Of a stretch of DNA of 64,000 nt, positions 8,659-17,313 are shown piece by piece; the first letter of the stretch is position 1, and each line of letters opens with the position of its first letter. The notes under the pieces were generated by a model. That model ran no database searches. It was not told the origin of the DNA and worked only from the letters and a program-made list of their open reading frames with translations. A program made the translations under genes and the position numbers. The stretch covers positions 6,306,001 through 6,370,000 of the forward strand of contig NC_007645.1 in the NCBI RefSeq assembly GCF_000012985.1. Direction: 5' to 3'. Source of the stretch: Hahella chejuensis KCTC 2396 (lineage in GTDB: Bacteria; Pseudomonadota; Gammaproteobacteria; Pseudomonadales; Oleiphilaceae).

Positions 8659-10026
8659 ATGATGTCAGCCAGGTTGTCGCTATCACTCGCCGCCGGCGTC
8701 TGCATGACGCTGAGTGCGGGAGTTTGTCATGGCTTTGAAGACCGCCCCGAGTTTAAGGCCCTGTTGAGTAAAATGTGCCGCACCAGCCCGCAATTGCAGG
8801 TGCAGCGACTGGAAATCGCCTCTCTGCGCAAAGAGTTCGAATACACATCGGGACAGGCGTGGTATCCGGAAGTGACCCTGAGCGCAGGGCCGCAGTACTA
8901 CGAAGGCGAATCCGTGGGCAACTTCGCCTTCGAGCAGAATCAGAGCGCCTTCATCGACTCAGACAATGAAACCTCCGTCAGCGGACGCCGCTCCGGATTT
9001 GTGAATCAGGCCAAGGTGGCGCTGGACGCGCCCATCTATCGCAATAGCCGCTGGGTGGGACAGGAAACCGACGACGCCGCGATTCTGCGCCAGCGCATCG
9101 AATACGAAGCCGCCAAGCATCAGAAGCTGTTTCAGGAAAGCCTGCTGGATCTGGTGGAGGTGCTGGTGTCCCTGCAACAGGCGCAGCAACAGGAAGTTCT
9201 GCTGCGGGAACTGTTGGTGGACGCCCAGTCGCAACTGGATATCGCGCACAATGCCGTCCGCGCCCGTCTGATCGAACGCTCGGATCTGCTGGAGGCGGAA
9301 GGCGCCGTCGCCGAACTGGAGGGCGAGCTGCAGCAAACGGCGAATAACCGGGATTATCTGAGCCAGAAATTCGCCTTCCTGGCGCAGACCACGGAGGCCA
9401 TACCAACGCTGGATTTCAAACTGGACTCCCTGCCCCCTGCGGGAGATCTTGAGTCCCTCGTCGAGGCGGCGGAGAACAGCAGCATCGACGTCATTCTGCA
9501 ACAAGCCCAACTCGCCATCGCCCGCCGCCAGTATGATCAGGCGCGCCACGACAACGGCGTCGCATTTGGCCTGAGCGGCTCCGTGCGCGGTGTGGCGGAT
9601 GAGGACTTCGGCGAGAGCAAACATCTCGCCACGGTAGGCGTCAGTCTTGAGGTAAAGTTGCAGGACACCCTGCGCGCCAGCGGCAAGTCCCGCTATTGGG
9701 CGCTGCAAGTGGAAAAAGAACAGAGGCAGTTGGATCTGATCAGGGCGAACCAGCGCATCGTCACCCTGCAAAATTATCGGGACTATCAACAGCAATTATT
9801 GACCTTGAAGAACTCGCTCAGCGCCCTGGAGCGCGCCAGATCCGAGCTGGAGAAGAACCAGGAGCTGTTTCGACTGGGCAAGGTGGGCGTCAGTGAGGTG
9901 ATCGAATCCCGTTCCGATATCCGACAAATTGAGCTGGGCAAATTGGACGCCTACGCCAAGCTGTGGCTGCTGCAGTTCCGGCTGACGCCGGGCGCGCGAT
10001 GGTCCTGCTCCGTAAAGGGAGATTAA
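8659..10026 (+). CDS. TolC-family outer-membrane efflux/export channel
   Basis: This 455-residue protein has a cleavable signal peptide (about residues 1-25, ending near GVCHG). Two repeats of long amphipathic helices separated by strand segments form the outer-membrane-factor pattern; the second repeat starts near residue 265. Long heptad-rich stretches such as LLDLVEVLVSLQQAQQQEV and ELEKNQELFRLGKVGVSEV fit the periplasmic alpha-barrel. It pairs with the membrane-fusion protein immediately upstream (AAGGA before ATGATG). Context suggests that it carries glycan or a glycolipid across the outer membrane, but drug or metabolite efflux cannot be excluded. Confidence 0.9.
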   Translation: MMSARLSLSLAAGVCMTLSAGVCHGFEDRPEFKALLSKMCRTSPQLQVQRLEIASLRKEFEYTSGQAWYPEVTLSAGPQYYEGESVGNFAFEQNQSAFIDSDNETSVSGRRSGFVNQAKVALDAPIYRNSRWVGQETDDAAILRQRIEYEAAKHQKLFQESLLDLVEVLVSLQQAQQQEVLLRELLVDAQSQLDIAHNAVRARLIERSDLLEAEGAVAELEGELQQTANNRDYLSQKFAFLAQTTEAIPTLDFKLDSLPPAGDLESLVEAAENSSIDVILQQAQLAIARRQYDQARHDNGVAFGLSGSVRGVADEDFGESKHLATVGVSLEVKLQDTLRASGKSRYWALQVEKEQRQLDLIRANQRIVTLQNYRDYQQQLLTLKNSLSALERARSELEKNQELFRLGKVGVSEVIESRSDIRQIELGKLDAYAKLWLLQFRLTPGARWSCSVKGD

Positions 10027-10029
10027 TCA

Positions 10030-11490
10030 ATGTCTTCGAACAAGAAGATTTTCCGCAATATCATCGCCACTTTGCTCGGCGAAGGCGTGGGCGCGCTGCT
10101 CAACATCTACGTCATCGTCTTGATCGCCCGCACTCTGGGACCGGAATCCTTCGGCGACTTCGCCTTCATTCTGGCGTTTGTCGGCCTGCTGCAACTGGTC
10201 ACCGACATGGGCGTCACCAATCTGCTGGTGCGGGAAATCGCGCAGAAGAGGGAGCAATACAAGTATTTCTTCGGCAACGTGCGCCTGCTGGCCTGGACGG
10301 TCACCCTGGTCGCCACAGCCCCCACCGCCATCGTCTGCCTGCTGATTCTGGAGGATCGCGACTTCGGCCTGAGTCTTTTCATTATGACGGTCGCCGCGCT
10401 GATCGTGTTTCATAGCGTGATTTATGGGGCGCTGTTCCGCGCCTTCGAACGCATGGAATTCAATGCCGCCATTTTCGTCATACACAAAGTGATTCTGCTG
10501 GCGCTTACGCTGTACTGGCGCGAGCACGACCCCAGCATCCTCGCGCTATGCGGTTATTATCTGCTGGCGAACATTTGTCAGTTCCTGCTGTTTTACGCTT
10601 GCAGCCTGACGGTTTTCAAGCGCATTCCCTGGCGCTTCGATCCCGGCCTGTGGAAATACGTGCTGTTCGAATCGGCTCCCATTGGTTTGTCCATGATGTG
10701 TCGTCGCGCCACGCTGCATGTGGACACCCTTATCCTGAAAGCGATGGCCGCGCCCCTCGCACTGGGGTTGTTCAACGCCGCCTATCGGGTGATACAGATC
10801 ATCGAAATGCTGCCTTTCACGCTGTCCATCCCAATCTATCCCAAACTGGCCCGCCTGGCCCTTGGCGATAAAGCGGACTTCAGTCGCTTTCTCAATCAGG
10901 TGCTGAAGTTCTACGCCATCCTGTCGCTGCCCATCGTGGCCTATGTATTCGTCTTCGCAGAGGACATCATTGGACTGATGTATACGCCGGAGTTCGCCTC
11001 TTCCGCCAATATCCTGCAAGCGTTGGCGGTAGCGATCTTCTTTATCTTTCCGTCCTCCATCATGATTTACGTTTACTCCGCCATGGGACGGCAACGCCTG
11101 TTCACCCTGATCTCCGTCGCCACCCTGGCTACTAACGCCATCCTGGATATTCTGCTGATTCCACACCTGCACGCCTTTGGCGCTGCAGTAGGCACGGTGA
11201 CTGCAGAAGCCTTGTTCATAGCCGGATCGCTCTGGTTCCTGTATCGCCAGTCCGTGCCGGTGCAATGGGTGCGCATGTCTTACAAGCCGCTGTTGGCGTC
11301 ATTGTTGGCGGGCTATGCAGTGAACGCGGTTTTCGCCTCTCCGGGACTGTTGCAGTTTATCCTGGCGTCACTGCTGTTCGCCGTCGCCTATCTGGCGCTG
11401 ATCCTGGTCAGCAAAACGCTGAACCAGCGCGAGTTGGCGTTCCTGACGGCGTTGATCAAGCGTCGCCCCGCCGGCAAAGGTGCGCAGTAA
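10030..11490 (+). CDS. Wzx-like polysaccharide flippase (MATE/MVF superfamily)
   Basis: This 486-residue integral membrane protein has about 12-14 predicted helices. It begins with NIIATLLGEGVGALLNIYVI and contains ARTLGPESFGDFAFI, a hallmark of the polysaccharide synthase/Wzx family, and the mid-protein segment AYRVIQIIEMLPFTLSIPIYPK. Such proteins flip undecaprenyl-linked oligosaccharides from the cytoplasmic to the periplasmic face of the inner membrane. It starts 3 bp after the stop of the TolC gene, within a tightly packed run. A Wzx-type flippase beside a MFP/TolC pair implies periplasmic steps between flipping and export. Confidence 0.93.
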   Translation: MSSNKKIFRNIIATLLGEGVGALLNIYVIVLIARTLGPESFGDFAFILAFVGLLQLVTDMGVTNLLVREIAQKREQYKYFFGNVRLLAWTVTLVATAPTAIVCLLILEDRDFGLSLFIMTVAALIVFHSVIYGALFRAFERMEFNAAIFVIHKVILLALTLYWREHDPSILALCGYYLLANICQFLLFYACSLTVFKRIPWRFDPGLWKYVLFESAPIGLSMMCRRATLHVDTLILKAMAAPLALGLFNAAYRVIQIIEMLPFTLSIPIYPKLARLALGDKADFSRFLNQVLKFYAILSLPIVAYVFVFAEDIIGLMYTPEFASSANILQALAVAIFFIFPSSIMIYVYSAMGRQRLFTLISVATLATNAILDILLIPHLHAFGAAVGTVTAEALFIAGSLWFLYRQSVPVQWVRMSYKPLLASLLAGYAVNAVFASPGLLQFILASLLFAVAYLALILVSKTLNQRELAFLTALIKRRPAGKGAQ

Positions 11491-11494
11491 CGTC

Positions 11495-12751
11495 ATGAAT
11501 ATGCTGGCGGGGGTTCAGGCGAGTCTGATTCTGGCGATGCTGGGCGCGTTCCTTGCTCCCTGGATCAATCTGCCCTTCGCCGGCGGCGAGTCTGGCGTGC
11601 AGTACGCTGCGTCGATGGCGCTGTCTCATCCGGATATGCTGGGCCCCGTCTTATTGCTTTTGATCGCCGCGCCTTTGCTGGCGATCAGCGTCCACTTCAA
11701 CAAACCAAATCTCGCTTTAACGAGCGCCGCCTTCGCCCTGGCGTTTCTGGCGTGCGTTCCCGGTTACCTCGTCGCTCTCGATCCCCATACGTTGCCGACC
11801 TACACCGACAACATTGAGGACTATCGCACGTTGAAGCGGTTCTTCAATTCCTTCTTCACGCCCAATAAAGGCCAGGCTATCGCACTCCCTGACACCGCCA
11901 GCTTTGACTCCTTGGGCGGTCGTCTTGAGCTGGCGTTTCTGTGTCTGGAGTGGGGCTGGTATATCTCCATTGGCGCCGCCGTCATCCTCTTCATGATGAC
12001 GCTGTCCAAGGCCCGCCTGCGCTTCTACCCCATTGCGCTGCTCATCCTGATCACGCCGTTGGCGTTGACGCTGTACCCACCCATGCAGGCGGCCAAATAC
12101 AAACAGGACGCACAATGGCGTCTGACCCAGGGCAATCCGGCGTCCGCTTTTGGCGCCATGGTCATCGCCTTCAAGCTTGACCCCCTGCTGACTTACTCCG
12201 AGCAGGCAAGCCGGCTTTTCTCGCAATTGAACGCAATGGTATTCAAACCGGAAAACCCCGCCTCCGCGCTGTACCAATCGGCGCAGCTGGAAACCGCAGG
12301 CAATCGTCAGGAAGCGCTGGACACACTGCATTCCGCCCTGCAACACCGACGCGAGGACGAGTTTTTTCCTTATGTGGCGCATCACACCAAGCGCCGTCTC
12401 GCTATTCTGACTGATCGGGTTATCAGCCGCAGCTATCGTCACGAGCAGTGGGACGAGGCCCTGCGGGCGTTGCAGGAAATGCTGCGGGTCTATCCGGAAA
12501 GCGACACCCTGCGGGCAATGGCCAGTCTCGCCTATATGCGTCAGGGCGTGCCGGAAAGTTGTCTGAGCAGCGTCTCGGCTTCGCTCGAACGGATACAAGG
12601 CTCCAGCCTGCGCGCCGACTTGCTGGCGACACAAGGGGAATGCCTGATGATGATGGGCAAAGTGGATCAGGCGCGACAGTCGTTCCAGCTTTCCATTGAC
12701 GCGGACAGCGTGCGCAATCTGCGCGCCGTGCGCGGGCTCAGCGGGTCATGA
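11495..12751 (+). CDS. Membrane protein with C-terminal TPR-like repeats (unknown function)
   Basis: This 418-residue protein has about five membrane helices in the first 215 residues. Its soluble C-terminal half has paired amphipathic helices of TPR character, for example LDTLHSALQHRREDEFF, QWDEALRALQEMLRVYPES and LLATQGECLMMMGKVDQA. I chose the ATG at 11495; a GTG at 11480 in frame overlaps the flippase gene, and neither has a strong ribosome site. The soluble half probably faces the periplasm and binds protein partners or a glycan carrier, like TPR proteins of other polysaccharide machines. Its stop overlaps the start of the next gene (ATGA at 12748-12751), so the two proteins may act together. 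I recognise no named family. Confidence 0.8.
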   Translation: MNMLAGVQASLILAMLGAFLAPWINLPFAGGESGVQYAASMALSHPDMLGPVLLLLIAAPLLAISVHFNKPNLALTSAAFALAFLACVPGYLVALDPHTLPTYTDNIEDYRTLKRFFNSFFTPNKGQAIALPDTASFDSLGGRLELAFLCLEWGWYISIGAAVILFMMTLSKARLRFYPIALLILITPLALTLYPPMQAAKYKQDAQWRLTQGNPASAFGAMVIAFKLDPLLTYSEQASRLFSQLNAMVFKPENPASALYQSAQLETAGNRQEALDTLHSALQHRREDEFFPYVAHHTKRRLAILTDRVISRSYRHEQWDEALRALQEMLRVYPESDTLRAMASLAYMRQGVPESCLSSVSASLERIQGSSLRADLLATQGECLMMMGKVDQARQSFQLSIDADSVRNLRAVRGLSGS

Positions 12752-14250
12752 CCATGTTGTGGCGAAGCGCGCGACAGGGACTGCAGGCGAGTCGCAAAAT
12801 CTTTCCGGCGTTGCTGGCTTTCTCCTTGCTGCTGGGGCTGATGACCACTTACGCACTGGAGCTGAAGAACCAGCAAGGCGTACGTTTGAACTGGGACGGA
12901 GCCCGGTGGATCACCGCGCCAGACGCCCGCGCCGTCAGTTATTTCCGCAAAGTATTCATTGTGCGCGCCGCGCCTTATAAAGCTTTCTTGAAGCTCGCGG
13001 GAACGGAGAATTACAAACTCTATATCAACGGCGTGGAGATTGCGGTGAAATCCGCCCCCACGTCTGAGCCAATCTGGCTCGGCGCGGTGGAGTCGTACTT
13101 ACGCCCAGGTAGAAATGTCATCGCCGTTCGCGTGGAAAAATCCTCCCTCGGCGGCGCGCCGGCAATGATATTGTCTCTGCGGGTTCAAGACAGCCAGGGG
13201 CAGGAACAGCTTCTGGTCAGCGACAACGCCTGGAAAGCGTCCTTCACCCCCGCCAGTGGCGGCGCCGATAACCGCATATGGTATCAGTATGGTTTTTACG
13301 ACGCTGACTGGCGGACGCCGCATTTAGCCAATGGGTTAGAACCGCCCTCCATCAGCGGCAACGTGGATTACGGCTATTTCCTGTGGAGCCGCACCAGCGC
13401 ATTGGAGCCAGTCTGGCGCAGCGGCGGCGACAGAGCATCGGAAGCCCGTTTTGTGCTGACCTTGCCTTTCTCCCGCGCCGCGCTGCAAAACGCCTGGTTG
13501 ATGACGCAATGTAACGGAACCTTCAAGGTAAACGTCAATCAACGCCGTTTGGGCGACTACGCCAGCGACTATCCGCAGATCAAAGTCATTAATCTGTTCC
13601 AGCCTTTGGGCGCCGGTCCGGCGAATAAAATTGAGGTATTCGCCGATTGCGATCCGGCGCATGGCATTGGATTGCAGGCCGTGGCGCAGACAGGCGAGGA
13701 TCGTTTCATCAGCTTTCCCGGCATAGACTGGCGCGTCAGTCCCGTCAGCGCCACGGACGCGCCTGCGCATTACGAGCGCCCCGCCTATACGCCGCATATC
13801 CGTCAGGTGTCGACGGAGTCAGTGGAAAACGCGCCAATCCGTTTCGAAGACCCCAGCCTGGAGGTCATGCGGCAAATCAGTTACCCCGAATTGATTTTGC
13901 GCGCATTGAAGTGGTGTGCAATCTGGTTATTGCTCAACGTTCTTACCAGCGCAGGACTGTTGTTAGCGCTGGGAGGACTGCCCCGTCTTGTCGCTGCGAT
14001 AAACTTGCTGCTGACCTCTCTCGCCTGCTTCGGCGCTTTGTTGTGCGCGCTTGCGCTGGATGCGCGTCTGCTCACCACAACGATATTCAATCTGAGCGTC
14101 GTCACCGGACTGTTTGGCGCAGCCTTGATGAGCCAGGCTGTATCAGCCTTGCAGTTACGCTCTGCACACTTTGAACCCGGACCTGTTTCCAAAACACAGC
14201 AGATCAGCGGCGCGGGCGTCCACCGGCAGGTCCTGGAGGAAAGCCTATGA
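12748..14250 (+). CDS. Membrane-anchored jelly-roll (galactose-binding-like) protein
   Basis: This 500-residue protein has one membrane helix near residues 20-38 and three more at about 390-475. The region between them, probably periplasmic, starts with a beta-sandwich resembling the N-terminal carbohydrate-binding domain of rhamnosidases and GH2 enzymes: ARWITAPDARAVSYFRKVF, then LKLAGTENYKLYINGVEI, then LRPGRNVIAVRVEKSSLGG and SDNAWKASF. A second, weaker beta-rich section follows to about residue 370. No glycosidase catalytic domain is visible, so it is more likely a glycan-binding scaffold than an enzyme. Its start overlaps the TPR gene stop and its stop overlaps the glycosyltransferase start (ATGA at 14247-14250), which suggests a three-protein membrane complex. 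Confidence 0.75.
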   Translation: MTMLWRSARQGLQASRKIFPALLAFSLLLGLMTTYALELKNQQGVRLNWDGARWITAPDARAVSYFRKVFIVRAAPYKAFLKLAGTENYKLYINGVEIAVKSAPTSEPIWLGAVESYLRPGRNVIAVRVEKSSLGGAPAMILSLRVQDSQGQEQLLVSDNAWKASFTPASGGADNRIWYQYGFYDADWRTPHLANGLEPPSISGNVDYGYFLWSRTSALEPVWRSGGDRASEARFVLTLPFSRAALQNAWLMTQCNGTFKVNVNQRRLGDYASDYPQIKVINLFQPLGAGPANKIEVFADCDPAHGIGLQAVAQTGEDRFISFPGIDWRVSPVSATDAPAHYERPAYTPHIRQVSTESVENAPIRFEDPSLEVMRQISYPELILRALKWCAIWLLLNVLTSAGLLLALGGLPRLVAAINLLLTSLACFGALLCALALDARLLTTTIFNLSVVTGLFGAALMSQAVSALQLRSAHFEPGPVSKTQQISGAGVHRQVLEESL

Positions 14251-15878
14251 GCTACCAAGGCGTATCGCAATGGACGAAATGGCCGCGGCTGCGCGACCAG
14301 GTTTATTCACTTCCCGTGATCCTGCTGATTGCGACGGCGCTGATTACTCTCTCTTTCAGTCTGCGCATCGGCGGCCTGGATGCGCGCGCGCTCACTATTG
14401 ACGAAGCCACTATCGCCAGCTTCGTCGAAGGGGTGTTGGACAAGGGTTATCCCCACATTTTCGTCAGCACCATGGAAGTCCCCCTGGCCACTTATGAACT
14501 GGTGCCCTACTTTCTGGCGCTGTCAGTGAAACTGGGCGGCTTTTCCGAGTTCACCCTACGGCTGCCGGCGCTGTTATTCTCCACTGGCGTGTTGGGATTG
14601 ATATTCTGGATCAGCCTGCGTCGCTTTGGACTGGCGGCGGCGATTATCGCCGGATTGCTGTACAGTCTTTCAAGCTGGTCTATCTATTGGTCGCAGAACG
14701 CATTTCATCCGGCGCAGACGCAGTTCTTCACGCTGCTAACCGCCACAGCGGTTTATCACCTGATACAGCAGGAGCGGGTTCGGCTGCGTTTCGCATTGTT
14801 GGTTTGGGCGCTGTTCTCGGTGACCTATCTGAGCTGGGAAGGTTCTGGGTTTCTGCTTCCAGTGATGGCCGTCATCGTGCTTATCTTCAAACGGAACAAT
14901 CTGGTCTGGATCTTCCAGCGCAATCTCTGGGTGATGTATCTGCTGGTGATATTAACCCTGGTCGCTCAGGGCGTGCGTCGTGTGGTTCTGCAACAGCCGC
15001 ACCTGATGCTGGGCTCCGGCAAAGGCGATGTCAGTCTGCCGCAGCTGGGCTTTCTGAAGGACAGCTGGGAGCCGGGCTTTTACTTCATCAACTTCTTCGG
15101 CATGGAAACCCATCTCATCACCGGCGCGGTATTCCTGCTCGGCGCTTACTACGCCTGGAAGCGTCCAACGCTGCGCTTTTATTATCTGGTGTTTCTTATC
15201 ACGCTGTTGTGTCTCAGTAATTTTCTGCTGTTCTACAACGCCCACTATGTGTTCTTCATCTATCCGTTTTTCATTATCAGCGTCGGCGCCATTCTTGCGT
15301 TTTTGATTGAGGATGTAACGCGCCTCACTATCCGAGTGAAAGCCCCGGCGGCGGCGGCGATCGCCAGCTTCAATCTGGCGGCGCTCTTATTGATGGCGGT
15401 GATGTCGATGAACTCCAACCTGATCCATTTTTACAGCATCGGAAATCTGGGCCATCTGGGCTTTCGTTCTGACTATCGGGACGGTTTCGCCGGCGTGGAC
15501 TACCGCAAAGTCTCCGCCACATTGAAGCAGGGCTATCGTGAAGGCGACAAAGTCATCAGCATGGCGCCGATGCCGACCAAACTGTACGCCGGCATTACGC
15601 CGGACTATTTCCTGCAAACTATTACCGATCGCAAGATCGTCTACGACCGTAACCTGGACTCCCCCTTCTATCGGGACAAGTTTCTGGGCACGGTGGTGCT
15701 TCGCAGCGGCAGGGAGCTACAGGATGTACTGAACCAAAACAATCGGGTCTGGCTGGTGGCCTCCCCCTGGAATGCGATGACGCTGGTCATCGACGCGGAC
15801 ACCTTGCAATTCGTCCAACACAGTATGCGCGTGGTGGATGAGAGTTACGACGCCATACTCTTTTTATGGCAGAAATGA
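14247..15878 (+). CDS. GT39/ArnT-like membrane glycosyltransferase
   Basis: This 543-residue polytopic protein has about 11-12 membrane helices. The first periplasmic loop carries the acidic motif LTIDEATIASFVEGVL after LRIGGLDARA, the position of the catalytic Asp-Glu pair in GT39/GT83 enzymes. The C-terminal 140 residues are soluble and probably periplasmic. The family uses polyprenyl-phosphate sugars as donors on the outer face of the inner membrane to glycosylate proteins or lipids. The DPM1-like enzyme at 1329 could make such a donor. It is translationally coupled to the jelly-roll protein, which might bind its acceptor. Specificity is unknown. Confidence 0.85.
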   Translation: MSYQGVSQWTKWPRLRDQVYSLPVILLIATALITLSFSLRIGGLDARALTIDEATIASFVEGVLDKGYPHIFVSTMEVPLATYELVPYFLALSVKLGGFSEFTLRLPALLFSTGVLGLIFWISLRRFGLAAAIIAGLLYSLSSWSIYWSQNAFHPAQTQFFTLLTATAVYHLIQQERVRLRFALLVWALFSVTYLSWEGSGFLLPVMAVIVLIFKRNNLVWIFQRNLWVMYLLVILTLVAQGVRRVVLQQPHLMLGSGKGDVSLPQLGFLKDSWEPGFYFINFFGMETHLITGAVFLLGAYYAWKRPTLRFYYLVFLITLLCLSNFLLFYNAHYVFFIYPFFIISVGAILAFLIEDVTRLTIRVKAPAAAAIASFNLAALLLMAVMSMNSNLIHFYSIGNLGHLGFRSDYRDGFAGVDYRKVSATLKQGYREGDKVISMAPMPTKLYAGITPDYFLQTITDRKIVYDRNLDSPFYRDKFLGTVVLRSGRELQDVLNQNNRVWLVASPWNAMTLVIDADTLQFVQHSMRVVDESYDAILFLWQK

Positions 15879-15893
15879 ACAAGGGGAAATGTA

Positions 15894-16661
15894 ATGAACA
15901 TGGAAGCTAGAGCAACGCACATTCGCTGCATCATTCTGGCCGGCGGCAAGGGCGCCCGGCTACGTTCACGGGTTGCGGACCTGCCCAAACCCATGGCGCC
16001 GGTGGATAACCGCCCATTTCTGGAGTTGCTGCTGGATCAGCTCGAACAGCAGAACATTCACGATATAGTGTTGTCCCTCGGATATAAAAGCGAGCATATC
16101 GTGCGCCACTTCGCAGAGCGCCCCCGTGAAACCCAGCGCCTGGAGTTCGTTATCGAAGACGCGCCCATGGGGACCGGCGGCGCCATCCGTATGGCGGCGG
16201 AACGACATCCTGCGCCTTACTATCTGGTGCTCAATGGAGACAGCTTTTGCCATACCGACCTGCAGGATTTTATTTCCTCTGTTTACCGCAGTGAGTTCAC
16301 CAACGGCATGCTGGCCGCGCTACAGCCTGATTGCTCCCGTTACGGCAAACTCACCGTGCACAAACACAGCGGCAAAGTGATCATGATTGAGGAGAAAAAA
16401 CCGAACGCCGGCCCTGGCCTGATCAACGCCGGCGTCTATTTCCTCAGCGCCGAGTTCTTACATAAACACTGCCTGCAACAGGGCGCGTTTTCGTTCGAAC
16501 AAACCGCCTTTCCGGCTTTGGTGGGCGGAGGACTGTACGCCTATACCAAGGCCGGTCCGTTTATCGATATCGGCATACCCGAAGACTATGACTTTTTATG
16601 CGCCCACAAGGAGCAGTTCTTTCCACAGCGGGAAGCAACCCTTTCTGCGCTTAGTGAGTGA
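15894..16661 (+). CDS. hddC: D-glycero-alpha-D-manno-heptose 1-phosphate guanylyltransferase-like
   Basis: This 255-residue nucleotidyltransferase has the signature LAGGKGARLRSRVADLPKPM at residues 14-33, LNGDSFCHTD for the metal-binding aspartate and IDIGIPEDYDFL near the C-terminus. These match the HddC/RfbA-type fold that condenses a sugar 1-phosphate with NTP. Assignment to GTP and heptose rests on the neighbours: gmhA lies 25 bp downstream and hddA is in the left arm. The expected product is GDP-D-glycero-D-manno-heptose. A mannose-1-phosphate or glucose-1-phosphate enzyme is the main alternative. Confidence 0.82.
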   Translation: MNMEARATHIRCIILAGGKGARLRSRVADLPKPMAPVDNRPFLELLLDQLEQQNIHDIVLSLGYKSEHIVRHFAERPRETQRLEFVIEDAPMGTGGAIRMAAERHPAPYYLVLNGDSFCHTDLQDFISSVYRSEFTNGMLAALQPDCSRYGKLTVHKHSGKVIMIEEKKPNAGPGLINAGVYFLSAEFLHKHCLQQGAFSFEQTAFPALVGGGLYAYTKAGPFIDIGIPEDYDFLCAHKEQFFPQREATLSALSE

Positions 16662-16686
16662 GCCAGGACAATCAGGAGGATGACCA

Positions 16687-17280
16687 ATGAACATTGACAT
16701 GGAATATGTAAAAGAACGCATCAGAGATTCGATTGCAGTCAAACAGCGCGTGCTCGCGGACCAAGCGCTGATGGAAAAAGTGCTCCGTCTGGGTCAGGTC
16801 TGCGTTGAAGTTTATAAAAGGGGCAATAAGGTTATCCTGGCGGGCAATGGCGGCAGCGCGGCGGATGCGCAGCACATCGCAGCGGAATTCGTCAGCCGCT
16901 TTGAATTTGATCGTCCCGGATTGCCCGCCCTGGCGGTGACCACGGATACGTCCATGCTCACGGCCATCGGCAATGATTATGGCTACGAGCGGGTTTTCGC
17001 GCGTCAGGTGGAGGCCAACGCCAAACCCGGCGACCTGTTTATCGGCATCACGACATCCGGTAATTCCAAAAACATACTGGTCGCTCTGGAGAGCGCCAAA
17101 GAAATGGACCTGATCACCGCCGCCTTCGCCGGTTCCGGCGGCAAGGTGCAGGAGCTGGCGGAGCACGTCATCAACGTTCCCTCCACACATACGCCAAGAA
17201 TTCAGGAATGCCACATCATGATCGGACACATTATCTGCGGTATCGTGGAAGACGCGATATTCGGCGAAGCCGCCGCCTGA
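16687..17280 (+). CDS. gmhA: Sedoheptulose 7-phosphate isomerase (phosphoheptose isomerase)
   Basis: This 197-residue SIS-domain enzyme has GNGGSAADAQHIAAEFVSRF at about 55-74, TTDTSMLTAIGNDYGYERVF, ITTSGNSKNI and a C-terminal THTPRIQECHIMIGH. The conserved His and Gln residues that bind zinc in GmhA are present. It converts sedoheptulose 7-phosphate to D-glycero-D-manno-heptose 7-phosphate, the first step of heptose nucleotide synthesis. AGGAGG lies just before the ATG. Having gmhA with hddA and hddC homologues points to a dedicated GDP-heptose supply; the phosphatase GmhB is not encoded in the window. Confidence 0.93.
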   Translation: MNIDMEYVKERIRDSIAVKQRVLADQALMEKVLRLGQVCVEVYKRGNKVILAGNGGSAADAQHIAAEFVSRFEFDRPGLPALAVTTDTSMLTAIGNDYGYERVFARQVEANAKPGDLFIGITTSGNSKNILVALESAKEMDLITAAFAGSGGKVQELAEHVINVPSTHTPRIQECHIMIGHIICGIVEDAIFGEAAA

Positions 17281-17313
17281 ACTGGAACTCACAAAACTGA
17301 CAAGGACACGATT

